A stretch of DNA of 13,389 nucleotides, taken from an uncultured Oscillospiraceae bacterium (GTDB lineage: Bacteria > Bacillota > Clostridia > Oscillospirales > Oscillospiraceae). A program made the position numbers and the translations under genes. This document shows, piece after piece, positions 1 through 6,618 of the stretch. The notes under the pieces are model-generated. The model saw only the letters and a program-made list of their open reading frames with translations, did no database searches and had not been told where the DNA came from. The stretch covers positions 1 through 13,389 of the forward strand of contig CAAFLG010000016.1 of NCBI GenBank assembly GCA_900763705.1. The letters are read 5' to 3'. Within the stretch, counting starts at the first letter, position 1, and each line of letters starts with the position of its first letter.

Positions 1-1
1 G

Positions 2-1621
2 CACGACAACGGCGACATCTACAAGGGCACCTACAAGGGCAAGTACTTCAAGCCCTGCGAGAGCTTCTGGACGGAGAGCCAGCTTTTCGACGGCAAGTGC
101 CCCGACTGCGGACGCGACGTGGAGGACGCCGAGGAGGAGGCCTACTTCTTCAAGCTCAGTAAGTACGCCGACCGCGTGCAGCACCTGCTTGAGGACACCG
201 ATTTCCTCCAGCCCGCCTCCCGCGTGAACGAGATGGTCAACAACTTCATGAAGCCCGGCCTTGAAGACCTCTGCGTTTCCCGCACGAGCTTCACCTGGGG
301 TATCCCCGTGGACTTTGACCCCGGCCACGTCGTTTACGTCTGGGTCGACGCGCTCTTCAACTACTGCACGGCGCTCGGCTTCATGAACGACAAGTACGAC
401 GATTACGATAAGTTCTGGCCCGCCGACGTGCATTTTGTCGGCAAGGAGATCGTCCGCTTCCACTCCATTATCTGGCCTGCGATGCTCATGAGCATGGGCA
501 TGCCGCTCCCCAAGCACGTCTACGGCCACGGCTGGCTCGTGATGGATGACGGCAAGATGAGTAAGTCCAAGGGCAACGTCGTTGACCCGTATGTGCTCGC
601 CGAGCGCTTCGGCGTGGACGCGCTGCGCTTCTTCCTGCTGCGCACCTTCCCCTTCGGCTCGGACGGCAACTTCTCCAACGAACTGCTCATCAACACCATC
701 AATGTCGACCTTGCCAACGACCTCGGCAACCTCGTCTCCCGCACGACGGCCATGGTCGAAAAGTACTTCGGCGGCACGCTCCCCGAAGACCGTCAGGCCG
801 ACGCGCTCGACGATGAGCTCATCTCCCAGCTCTCGGCCCTTCGCGGCAAGTACGAGACCGAGATGGAGAAGTTCCAGTTCCAGAACGCGCTTGAGCTCAT
901 CTTCAAGTGCATCCAGCGCGCCAACAAGTATATCGACGAGACCGCACCCTGGGCGCTCGCCAAGGACGAGGCCAACAAGCCCCGCCTCGCTTCCGTCATG
1001 TATAACCTCCTCGAGAGCATCCGCATCTGCACGGTGCTGCTCACCCCGTTCATCCCCGATTCCTGCGAGAAGATCTTCGCGCAGATCGGCGCGTGCGAGT
1101 GCTGCCGCGATTGGGACAGCGCCGCGAAGTGGGGCAGCCTGAGCGCCACCGTCACCGTTCATAAGGGCGAGGCCATCTTCCCGCGCGTCGACGCGCAGAA
1201 GGCGCTCGAAGAGCTTGAGGCCATTCAGGAGGCGCAGAAAAAGGCTGCCCTCCCCGCGATGGAGTTTGAGCCGATGGCGGAGGAAAAGGTCGATTTCGAC
1301 ACGTTCTGCAAGTCCGACTTCCGCGCCGTCAAGGTCAAGGCCTGCGAGGCCGTGAAGAAGAGCGAAAAGCTCCTGCGCTTCACGCTCGACGACGGCACCG
1401 GCACCGACCGCCAGATCCTCTCCGGCATCCACAAGTTCTACGAGCCGGAGGAGCTCGTCGGCAAGACGCTCGTCGCCATCGTCAACCTGCCCCCGCGCAA
1501 GATGATGGGCCACGAGAGCTGCGGCATGCTGCTCTCCGCCGTCCACACCGAAAAGGGCGAAGAAAAGCTCAACCTCATCATGGTGGACGACAAGATCCCA
1601 GCGGGCGCCAAGCTCTGCTAA
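2..1621 (+). CDS. metG: Methionyl-tRNA synthetase, 5'-truncated by the window edge
   Basis: Class I aminoacyl-tRNA synthetase that charges tRNA-Met in the cytoplasm. The reading frame is open from base 2, giving 539 residues of a protein normally about 640-670 long, so the Rossmann half with the HIGH motif lies outside the window. Visible parts are the connective zinc-knuckle region (residues 15-37, Cys19, Cys33, Cys36), the KMSKS loop at residues 185-189 (bases 554-568), the helical anticodon-binding domain (about 200-400), and a C-terminal tRNA-binding OB domain (about 430-539) that typifies the longer bacterial, dimeric form. The first cysteine expected in the knuckle is Phe16 (F-x2-C...C-x2-C). 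A GTG at 119 is an internal valine codon, not the start. The gene ends in TAA and is followed at once by an intrinsic terminator. Identification is secure; the loss of one zinc ligand is the only odd point. Confidence 0.97.
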   Translation, partial: HDNGDIYKGTYKGKYFKPCESFWTESQLFDGKCPDCGRDVEDAEEEAYFFKLSKYADRVQHLLEDTDFLQPASRVNEMVNNFMKPGLEDLCVSRTSFTWGIPVDFDPGHVVYVWVDALFNYCTALGFMNDKYDDYDKFWPADVHFVGKEIVRFHSIIWPAMLMSMGMPLPKHVYGHGWLVMDDGKMSKSKGNVVDPYVLAERFGVDALRFFLLRTFPFGSDGNFSNELLINTINVDLANDLGNLVSRTTAMVEKYFGGTLPEDRQADALDDELISQLSALRGKYETEMEKFQFQNALELIFKCIQRANKYIDETAPWALAKDEANKPRLASVMYNLLESIRICTVLLTPFIPDSCEKIFAQIGACECCRDWDSAAKWGSLSATVTVHKGEAIFPRVDAQKALEELEAIQEAQKKAALPAMEFEPMAEEKVDFDTFCKSDFRAVKVKACEAVKKSEKLLRFTLDDGTGTDRQILSGIHKFYEPEELVGKTLVAIVNLPPRKMMGHESCGMLLSAVHTEKGEEKLNLIMVDDKIPAGAKLC

Positions 1622-1633
1622 AAAGTCAAAGAG

Positions 1634-1662
1634 AAGAGGGCCGGAATCCGGCCCTCTTTTTT
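1634..1662 (+). terminator. Intrinsic terminator between metG and tatD
   Basis: An 11-bp perfect stem (1634-1644 with 1648-1658) carries a GC-rich core of ggccgg, a three-base loop and a run of T to 1662. It sits 12 bases after the metG stop. The SD of tatD (AGAAGGAG, 1663-1670) follows the T-run directly, so there is no room for a promoter between the two; tatD must rely on read-through or on a promoter inside metG. Confidence 0.9.
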
Positions 1663-1675
1663 AGAAGGAGACAAC

Positions 1676-2446
1676 ATGAATCTGATCTTTGATACCCACG
1701 CCCACTATGATGACGAGGCATTCGACGCTGACCGCGAGGAATTGCTCGCGTCCATGCCCGAAAACGGCGTGGGGCTGATCGTCGACCCCGGCTGCGACCT
1801 TGAATCGTCGCGCCGCGCGGTGGAGCTTGCGGAGAAATACCCTCATGTCTACGCCGCCGTGGGCTGGCACCCAGAAAACTGCGCGCCCTACACGAGCGAG
1901 AGCCTCGACACGCTGCGGCAATGGGCGAAGAGTCCGAAAGTCGTCGCCATCGGCGAGATCGGCCTTGACTACTACTGGGAGCAGAACCCGCCGCGAGAGT
2001 GGCAGCAGGAGGTCTTCCGCGCGCAGCTCGCGCTCGCGCAGGAGCTTTCTCTCCCCGTCATCGTGCACGACCGCGACGCGCACGCCGACTCTCTTGCCAT
2101 CATAAAGGAGTTCCCGGATGTGCGCGGCGTGTTCCACTGCTATTCCGGCAGCGCCGAGACCGCGCAGGAGCTTTTGAAACTCGGCTGGTATCTGGGCTTT
2201 GACGGGCCGCTGACCTACAAAAACGCGAAGAAGACCGTCGAGGTCGCGCGCATCGTCCCGCTCGAGCGCGTGCTGCTCGAAACAGACAGCCCGTACATGG
2301 CTCCCGTTCCCGTGCGCGGCACGCGCAACGACTCGCGCAATGTTTTCCACATCGCATCTAAGTTCGCCGAGCTGCGGGGAATGGAAGTTGATGAAGTCAT
2401 CGCGCTGACGAGCGAAAACGGAAAGCGGCTCTTCGGCATCGAGTGA
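1676..2446 (+). CDS. tatD: TatD-family metal-dependent deoxyribonuclease
   Basis: A 256-residue TIM-barrel hydrolase of the amidohydrolase superfamily. TatD/YcfH/YabD enzymes are cytoplasmic metal-dependent nucleases reported to act as 3'-5' exonucleases in DNA repair. All metal ligands are visible: His8 and His10 in DTHAH, Glu94 in GEIGLDYY, His131 in VHDRDAH, His154 in FHCYSG and Asp204 in ETDSPY; His65 in GWHPE is also typical. Length is normal for the family. ATG at 1676 is preceded by AGAAGGAG with a 5-base gap, which fixes the start. metG followed by tatD is a common order in Firmicutes, but here a strong terminator lies between them. Position 213 is Val in APVPVRG, where many homologues have His or Tyr before RG; this is a minor variation. 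Family assignment is secure; the exact substrate is not shown by the sequence. The symbol is used in the broad sense, since the protein is closer to YabD/YcfH than to E. coli TatD itself. Confidence 0.93.
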   Translation: MNLIFDTHAHYDDEAFDADREELLASMPENGVGLIVDPGCDLESSRRAVELAEKYPHVYAAVGWHPENCAPYTSESLDTLRQWAKSPKVVAIGEIGLDYYWEQNPPREWQQEVFRAQLALAQELSLPVIVHDRDAHADSLAIIKEFPDVRGVFHCYSGSAETAQELLKLGWYLGFDGPLTYKNAKKTVEVARIVPLERVLLETDSPYMAPVPVRGTRNDSRNVFHIASKFAELRGMEVDEVIALTSENGKRLFGIE

Positions 2447-2492
2447 GCATTTTCGCACCGTCCCATCCGGCAAGACACGCCCGTTCCAAATT

Positions 2493-2529
2493 AAAAAGTC
2501 CCGCGCAGATTTTCTGCGCGGGACTTTTT
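2493..2529. terminator. Bidirectional intrinsic terminator after tatD
   Basis: A perfect 17-bp inverted repeat (2493-2509 with 2513-2529) has a three-base loop and a core of gtcccgcgcag, flanked by A5 on the left and T5 on the right. It can end tatD transcription on the plus strand and stop any read-through past the tRNA terminator on the minus strand. The stretches 2447-2492 and 2530-2597 hold nothing else I can recognise. Confidence 0.92.
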
Positions 2530-2597
2530 GCATTGCGGCACCGGGGATATCACAAATGTTCTCAACCGATAAAGGGTCAAATCCGTTTCAGGGCAGC

Positions 2598-2627
2598 AAA
2601 AAAGCCTTGAAACTTGCGTTTCAAGGC
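2598..2627 (-). terminator. Intrinsic terminator of the tRNA-Val gene
   Basis: On the minus strand a 10-bp stem (2604-2613 with 2618-2627, gccttgaaac) with a four-base loop is followed by six T. It starts 8 bases after the CCA end of the tRNA, so the tRNA is a single-gene transcript. Confidence 0.9.
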
Positions 2628-2634
2628 TTTTCTC

Positions 2635-2710
2635 TGGTGCGCGGTACAGGACTCGAACCTGTGACCCCATGCACGTCAAGCATGTGCTCTACCAGCTGAG
2701 CTAACCGCGC
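2635..2710 (-). tRNA. tRNA-Val (anticodon GAC), CCA encoded
   Basis: A full 76-nt cloverleaf is visible on the minus strand. The acceptor stem is GCGCGGT/ACCGCGC, followed by A73 and an encoded CCA at 2635-2637. The D-arm has GCTC...GAGC with AGCTGGTA, the anticodon stem is CATGC/GCATG with loop TTGACGT, and the T-arm is ACAGG-TTCGAGT-CCTGT. The anticodon GAC lies at 2675-2677 and reads GUC/GUU valine codons. Position 37 is G, where many valine tRNAs have A; the stem pairing is otherwise perfect. The gene stands alone, with its own promoter and terminator. Confidence 0.96.
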
Positions 2711-2725
2711 GAACCGAACAGTGAT

Positions 2726-2754
2726 ATACTACTATATCCGCCGCATTTTGTCAA
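2726..2754 (-). promoter_or_regulatory. Sigma-A promoter of tRNA-Val
   Basis: Minus-strand TTGACA (2749-2754), a 17-base spacer and TAGTAT (2726-2731) end 15 bases before the mature tRNA 5' end. The -35 is consensus and the spacing ideal, as expected for a highly expressed stable RNA. The promoter is divergent from that of the DUF1846 gene. Confidence 0.88.
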
Positions 2755-2894
2755 CACTTTTTTGCAAGAATTCATTTTTCTTTTTCGCAGAGAGCGACTA
2801 TTTACAGCATACGCTAAGCGGGCAGGAATGTAAAGAGGGGAAAATAGCAGAAATTGTCCCGCCTTTTTCAGTCATTTTTCTGCGCGCGCCTTTC

Positions 2895-2923
2895 TTGTCA
2901 TTTCTCCCTGTTTTCTATATAAT
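2895..2923 (+). promoter_or_regulatory. Sigma-A promoter of the DUF1846-psuK unit
   Basis: TTGTCA (2895-2900), a 17-base spacer and a consensus TATAAT (2918-2923) predict a start of transcription near 2930 and a 5' leader of about 34 bases. This rules out the longer upstream reading frame as the true start of the gene. The 2755-2894 interval is AT-rich with T-runs; I see no operator or riboswitch in it. Confidence 0.85.
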
Positions 2924-2963
2924 GTCTCTATTATGTGTTGAAGAGAATGAGGTGCTTTTTACG

Positions 2964-4448
2964 ATGGGAACGATCGGTTTTGACAACGATAAATACCTTG
3001 CCATGCAGTCCGCGCACATCCGCGAGCGCATCGGTCAGTTCGGCGGCAAGCTGTACCTTGAATTCGGCGGCAAGCTGTTTGACGATTTTCACGCTTCGCG
3101 CGTGCTGCCCGGTTTCCAGCCCGACAGCAAGATCCGTATGCTCCAGCAGCTGCGCGACGATGCGGAGATCGTCATCGTGGTCAGCGCGAACGACATTGAG
3201 AAGAACAAGGTGCGCGGCGACCTCGGCATCACCTACGATGACGACTGCCTGCGCCTGATCGACTCCTTCCGTGCACTGGGGCTGTATGTCGGCGGCGTGT
3301 GCATCACGCAGTACGCCGGTCAGTGCGCGGCGGATGCCTTCATCAAGCGTCTCAACGCGCTGGGTGTGCGCAACTACCGCCACTACCCCATCGCCGGCTA
3401 CCCCTCCGACGTTGCCCACATCGTCAGCGACGAGGGCTTCGGCCGCAACGAATACATCGAGACGACCCATTCGCTCATCGTCATCACCGCTCCCGGCCCC
3501 GGCAGCGGCAAGATGGCGACCTGCCTCTCCCAGCTCTACCACGAGCACAAGCACGGTGTGAGCGCGGGCTACGCGAAGTTTGAGACCTTCCCCATCTGGA
3601 ACCTGCCGCTCAAGCATCCCGTGAATCTCGCCTACGAGGCCGCGACCGCGGATCTTGACGACGTGAACATGATCGACCCCTTCCACCTCGAAGCTTACGG
3701 CGAAACGACCGTCAACTACAACCGCGACGTGGAGATCTTCCCCGTTCTGCGCGCGATCTTCGAGCGTATCTCGGGCAAGTGCCCCTACCAGTCCCCCACC
3801 GATATGGGTGTCAACATGGCGGGCAACTGCATCATCAACGACGAAGTCTGCCGTCAGGCCTCGCGCATGGAGATCCTGCGCCGCTACTATGCTGCGCAGG
3901 TCGATGTGGCGCGCGGCGTGTCCGACGCCTGCCAGCTTCGAAAGCTCGAGCTTGTGATGCAGCAGGCAGATGTGACGCCCGAGCTCTGCCCCGCCATCGC
4001 TGCGGCCAATCAGAAGGCCGAGGAGACCGAGGCGCCCGCCGGCGCGATGGTCCTGCCCGACGGCCGCGTCGTCACGGGCAAGACCTCTTCCCTGCTCGGC
4101 GCTTCGGCGGCGCTGCTTTTGAACTCGCTCAAAGCGATGGCCGGCATTCGCGGCGACCTCGACCTCATCTCGAATCAGGTCATTGAGCCGATCTCCGCGC
4201 TCAAGATCCAGTCGCTCGGCCACCACAACCCGCGCCTGCACTCTGACGAGGTGCTCATCGCGCTGGCGATCTCGGGGCTGACCAATCCGCTTGCGGACCT
4301 TGCCCGCGAACAGCTCGGAAGTCTCCGCGGCTGCGACGCGCACTTCTCCGTCATCATCTCGGAGGAGGACGTCAAGCTCTACAAGCGCCTCGGCATCCAC
4401 GTCAGCTGCGAGCCGAAGTATGAATCCAAGCGCCTCTACCACAAATAA
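2964..4448 (+). CDS. DUF1846 (UPF0371) family protein, function unknown
   Basis: A 494-residue protein that I recognise as DUF1846/UPF0371 from its N-terminal block (FDNDKYL, then EFGGKLFDDFHASRVLPGF at residues 33-51) and from the highly conserved centre at residues 170-250. That centre contains TAPGPGSGKMATC, FPIWNLPLKHPVN and DVNMIDPFHLEAYG. The segment GPGSGK (178-183) resembles a nucleotide-binding P-loop, but nucleotide binding is only an inference. It has no signal peptide or membrane segment, so it is probably cytoplasmic. Length is typical of the family. ATG at 2964 is chosen because AGGTG precedes it by 9 bases and the promoter -10 lies at 2918-2923; an open frame runs back to 2721 through the promoter and cannot be coding throughout. 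It is followed after 27 bases by psuK on the same strand without a terminator, so the two are probably co-transcribed. Family call is firm; I do not assign a function. Confidence 0.93.
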   Translation: MGTIGFDNDKYLAMQSAHIRERIGQFGGKLYLEFGGKLFDDFHASRVLPGFQPDSKIRMLQQLRDDAEIVIVVSANDIEKNKVRGDLGITYDDDCLRLIDSFRALGLYVGGVCITQYAGQCAADAFIKRLNALGVRNYRHYPIAGYPSDVAHIVSDEGFGRNEYIETTHSLIVITAPGPGSGKMATCLSQLYHEHKHGVSAGYAKFETFPIWNLPLKHPVNLAYEAATADLDDVNMIDPFHLEAYGETTVNYNRDVEIFPVLRAIFERISGKCPYQSPTDMGVNMAGNCIINDEVCRQASRMEILRRYYAAQVDVARGVSDACQLRKLELVMQQADVTPELCPAIAAANQKAEETEAPAGAMVLPDGRVVTGKTSSLLGASAALLLNSLKAMAGIRGDLDLISNQVIEPISALKIQSLGHHNPRLHSDEVLIALAISGLTNPLADLAREQLGSLRGCDAHFSVIISEEDVKLYKRLGIHVSCEPKYESKRLYHK

Positions 4449-4475
4449 TATTCGATTTTCAAGGACTCCCACACC

Positions 4476-5405
4476 ATGCAAAATGAAATGAATTCCCTCT
4501 ACGCCGTCGTCTGCGGCGGCGTGAACATCGACATCGGCGCCCATTCCTTCGCTCCCCTGCGCGAGCGTGACTCCAATCCCGGCCGCGTCGAGCTGAGTCT
4601 CGGCGGTGTGGGGCGCAACATCGCGCACAATATGCGTCTTCTCGGCGTGCCGACCTATCTTCTCACCGCCGTGGGCGGCGATTCGCGCGCAAGCCAGGTC
4701 GAGCAGAGCTGCCGCGAGCTCGGTATCGACCTCTCGCACGCCCTGCGCGTGCCCGACGGGCGCACCTCGACCTATGTCTTCGTCAGCGACAGCGACGGCG
4801 ACATGGCGATCGCCGTGTCCGACATGGAGATCTGCGAAAAGCTGACGCCGGACTACTTTGCCTCTCAGCAGGCGCTGCTCGACGGCGCGGCCGCCGTCGT
4901 CATCGACGCGAATCTGCCGCGCGAATCCATCGCGTACCTGACCGAGCATTGCTCCGCGCCCATTTTCATCGACCCTGTCTCCACCGTCAAGGCGGAAAAG
5001 CTCCGCGGACTTCTTTCCCGCGTGCACACGCTCAAGCCCAACCGCATCGAGGCAGAACTGCTCTCCGGCGTGAAGATCACGGACGATGAGAGCCTTTACC
5101 GGGCGGCGCAGGCCCTCATCGATCAGGGCGTGGGGCGCGTCTTCCTCTCGCTTGGCGAGGAAGGCGTGCTCGCCGTGCAGTCGGATGAGGTGCAGCGCGC
5201 ACCCATCTGCAAGGCGGAGATGCGCAACGCCACCGGCGCGGGCGACGCGATGATGGCGTCACTCGTCTGGTCGTTTCTCTCGGGCAAGACGCTCGCCCAA
5301 AGCGCCGCGGCAGGCACGGCAGCCGCCGCCATCGCGGTGGAGAGCGAGGAGACCATCAACCCCGCCATGAGCGCCGAAGCCGTGGAAAAACGCCTCGCAC
5401 ACTGA
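4476..5405 (+). CDS. psuK: PfkB-family sugar kinase, probable pseudouridine kinase
   Basis: A 309-residue ribokinase-fold kinase. PsuK phosphorylates pseudouridine to pseudouridine 5'-phosphate in the cytoplasm, the step before PsuG cleaves it to uracil and ribose 5-phosphate. The N-terminal PfkB region shows DSNPGRVELSLGGVGRNIAHN-type sequence (residues 32-52), including the GGVGRN motif at 43-48. The C-terminal signature NATGAGDAMM (251-260) carries the catalytic base Asp257. The segments SNPG...GGVGRNIA, IFIDPVS, HTLKPNRIEAELLSG and ATGAGDAMM match E. coli PsuK (YeiC) closely as I recall it, more so than ribokinase or fructokinase. ATG at 4476 has AAGGA 10 bases upstream; ATG at 4488 is a weaker alternative. 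The partner gene psuG and a nucleoside transporter are not in this window. Substrate is inferred from family resemblance; another nucleoside or sugar remains possible. Confidence 0.85.
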   Translation: MQNEMNSLYAVVCGGVNIDIGAHSFAPLRERDSNPGRVELSLGGVGRNIAHNMRLLGVPTYLLTAVGGDSRASQVEQSCRELGIDLSHALRVPDGRTSTYVFVSDSDGDMAIAVSDMEICEKLTPDYFASQQALLDGAAAVVIDANLPRESIAYLTEHCSAPIFIDPVSTVKAEKLRGLLSRVHTLKPNRIEAELLSGVKITDDESLYRAAQALIDQGVGRVFLSLGEEGVLAVQSDEVQRAPICKAEMRNATGAGDAMMASLVWSFLSGKTLAQSAAAGTAAAAIAVESEETINPAMSAEAVEKRLAH

Positions 5406-5419
5406 AAAAACGAACAAGA

Positions 5420-5447
5420 AAAAAGGACCGCTCACGCGGTCCTTTTT
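5420..5447. terminator. Bidirectional terminator between convergent psuK and DUF4015 gene
   Basis: A perfect 12-bp inverted repeat (5420-5431 with 5436-5447, core ggaccgc) has the loop tcac, preceded by A-rich and followed by T-rich sequence. It lies 14 bases after the psuK stop and 1 base from the stop of the convergent gene, and serves both. Confidence 0.9.
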
Positions 5448-5448
5448 C

Positions 5449-6516
5449 TTATTTCTCGATGAGATAGCTGCCGCTCGCGGCGGCCTCCTTCAAAATGGGA
5501 ACAAACTCAACATCGTAGGCCTTCATCGCCTCCGTGACGCTCTCGAGCTGCTCGCTCGTGCAGGCGACATACACGCGGTCAAAGTCCTTGACGTATTCGC
5601 GCATCACAATGCCGCTCTTATCCTCGCTGCCCGCGAGCACGATGTCCGCGTCCACGCGGACAGAGAGCTTGCCCTCGTAGTTCGCATCCGCCAGAACATC
5701 GCGCACTTCGCCTGAAAGCAGCGCCAGTGCCTCCTGCTGCGTCATCGTGCGCTCGTCGGTCTTGATGCGGCTCAGGCGTCCCTCGCGCGGGTAGTGCATA
5801 TCCTCAAGCAGCAGCTCATCAAAGCCCATTTTCGCACATTCCGCGGCGATCTCCAGCACATACGTGCGCGCGGCCTGCTTTTCGGGCGCGAGCCAGTGGG
5901 TGCTGTTCTGGTCGTACCAGACAAAGCCCGTCAGCTGGCAGACGGCGGCGTCCGTCATGTGCTTGTAGGCATAAAAGCTATCGTGCAGCGTGCTGATGCG
6001 GCCGATCGTATAATAGTCAGAGCCTGTGATGCCCGCAATGGCACTGCGCGTGCCGCTGCCGCCGCTCACCGCGCCGCAGTCGATCGCGCCGCGCACCTTG
6101 GAATCGTAATAGATCTTGCCGCTATCGTCCTTCAGGCACACGGCAACGGCGTTCGTCTCTTCATCGAGCGCGTCCAGCGCGCTCTGCCAGTCGCCGCTGA
6201 GCACATCGTCCCCGAGCGCGACGGCGCGCGTATCCTTGATGGCGGGTTTTTCCACGGTGATCTCCAAATCATCCTTTTCGCCCGTTTCCCCGTCGGCGCT
6301 GTCCTTGCCCTGCGTCTGCTTCTCCACCTGCGGCTTTGACCAGGGGAGATCAAAGCGGAACGAGCCGTCCGCCTCGTATACAATGTAGCGCTGGGCAAAC
6401 AAGAAGCCGCAGGCCGCCGCCAGGATCAGCGCCAGCAGCACCGCCAGCATCTTTCTCCCGTGTCGGCGGCCGCGATAGCTCGAATAGCCGCGCGTGCCTG
6501 TTTTCTTTCTCGCCAT
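5449..6516 (-). CDS. Membrane-anchored, divergent DUF4015 putative glycoside hydrolase
   Basis: A 355-residue protein with a basic N-terminus (RGRRHGRK), one hydrophobic helix at about residues 23-41, and a polar, charged linker (about 60-98) leading to an extracytoplasmic domain. It is most likely a signal anchor with the domain outside the cell. The domain shows the hallmarks of the DUF4015/COG1306 TIM-barrel: VCLKDDSGKIYYDSKV at 126-141, YTIGRISTLHDS at 169-180, and MGFDELLLEDMHYP at 230-243, which corresponds to the family's FDEIQFDYVRFP strand. The acidic residues there are shifted (Glu238-Asp239), so activity is uncertain. The ATG has AAGGAGG 10 bases upstream. It follows the rpiB terminator and may have its own promoter. 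The family link is remote but consistent across three motifs; the substrate, perhaps a cell-wall or surface glycan, is unknown. Confidence 0.75.
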   Translation of the reverse strand: MARKKTGTRGYSSYRGRRHGRKMLAVLLALILAAACGFLFAQRYIVYEADGSFRFDLPWSKPQVEKQTQGKDSADGETGEKDDLEITVEKPAIKDTRAVALGDDVLSGDWQSALDALDEETNAVAVCLKDDSGKIYYDSKVRGAIDCGAVSGGSGTRSAIAGITGSDYYTIGRISTLHDSFYAYKHMTDAAVCQLTGFVWYDQNSTHWLAPEKQAARTYVLEIAAECAKMGFDELLLEDMHYPREGRLSRIKTDERTMTQQEALALLSGEVRDVLADANYEGKLSVRVDADIVLAGSEDKSGIVMREYVKDFDRVYVACTSEQLESVTEAMKAYDVEFVPILKEAAASGSYLIEK

Positions 6517-6546
6517 GTCTGCTCCGCCTCCTTTTTCTCGTGCAAC

Positions 6547-6575
6547 AGTTTACCTTTTGAGAGCAAAAAAATCAA
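6547..6575 (-). promoter_or_regulatory. Candidate promoter of the DUF4015 gene inside the rpiB terminator
   Basis: On the minus strand TTGATT (6570-6575), a 17-base spacer and TAAACT (6547-6552) match four of six bases in each hexamer. The -35 lies in the 3' arm and T-run of the rpiB terminator. It is the only plausible promoter I see in the roughly 100 bases between the two genes. Confidence 0.4.
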
Positions 6576-6603
6576 CAAAAACCTTTCGGTTTTTGTTGAT
6601 TTT
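6565..6603 (-). terminator. Intrinsic terminator of the heat-shock/rpiB operon
   Basis: A perfect 16-bp stem (6568-6583 with 6588-6603) with loop tttc is followed on the minus strand by seven consecutive T, part of which belongs to the stem. It begins 15 bases after the rpiB stop and is the first terminator with a T-run downstream of hrcA. Confidence 0.92.
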
Positions 6604-6618
6604 CCGCATCTGTATGGT

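Noticed and set aside
119..121. GTG at 119 as the start of a separate shorter gene
   Set aside because: The frame is open upstream to base 2 and encodes typical MetRS sequence, so this is an internal valine codon.
2491..2679. A 62-codon minus-strand frame
   Set aside because: It runs through the tRNA-Val gene and two terminators and has no SD; it is a chance frame.
2818..2863. Inverted repeat GCGGG...CCCGC followed by T5, upstream of the DUF1846 promoter
   Set aside because: The stem is only 5 bp with a loop of about 35 bases, too weak for a terminator, and there is no gene upstream on that strand for it to end.
2721..2963. Upstream extension of the DUF1846 reading frame to a GTG at 2721
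   Set aside because: The stretch contains the gene's own -35 and -10, overlaps the tRNA promoter, and encodes a sequence unlike the family, whose start matches ATG 2964 with an SD.
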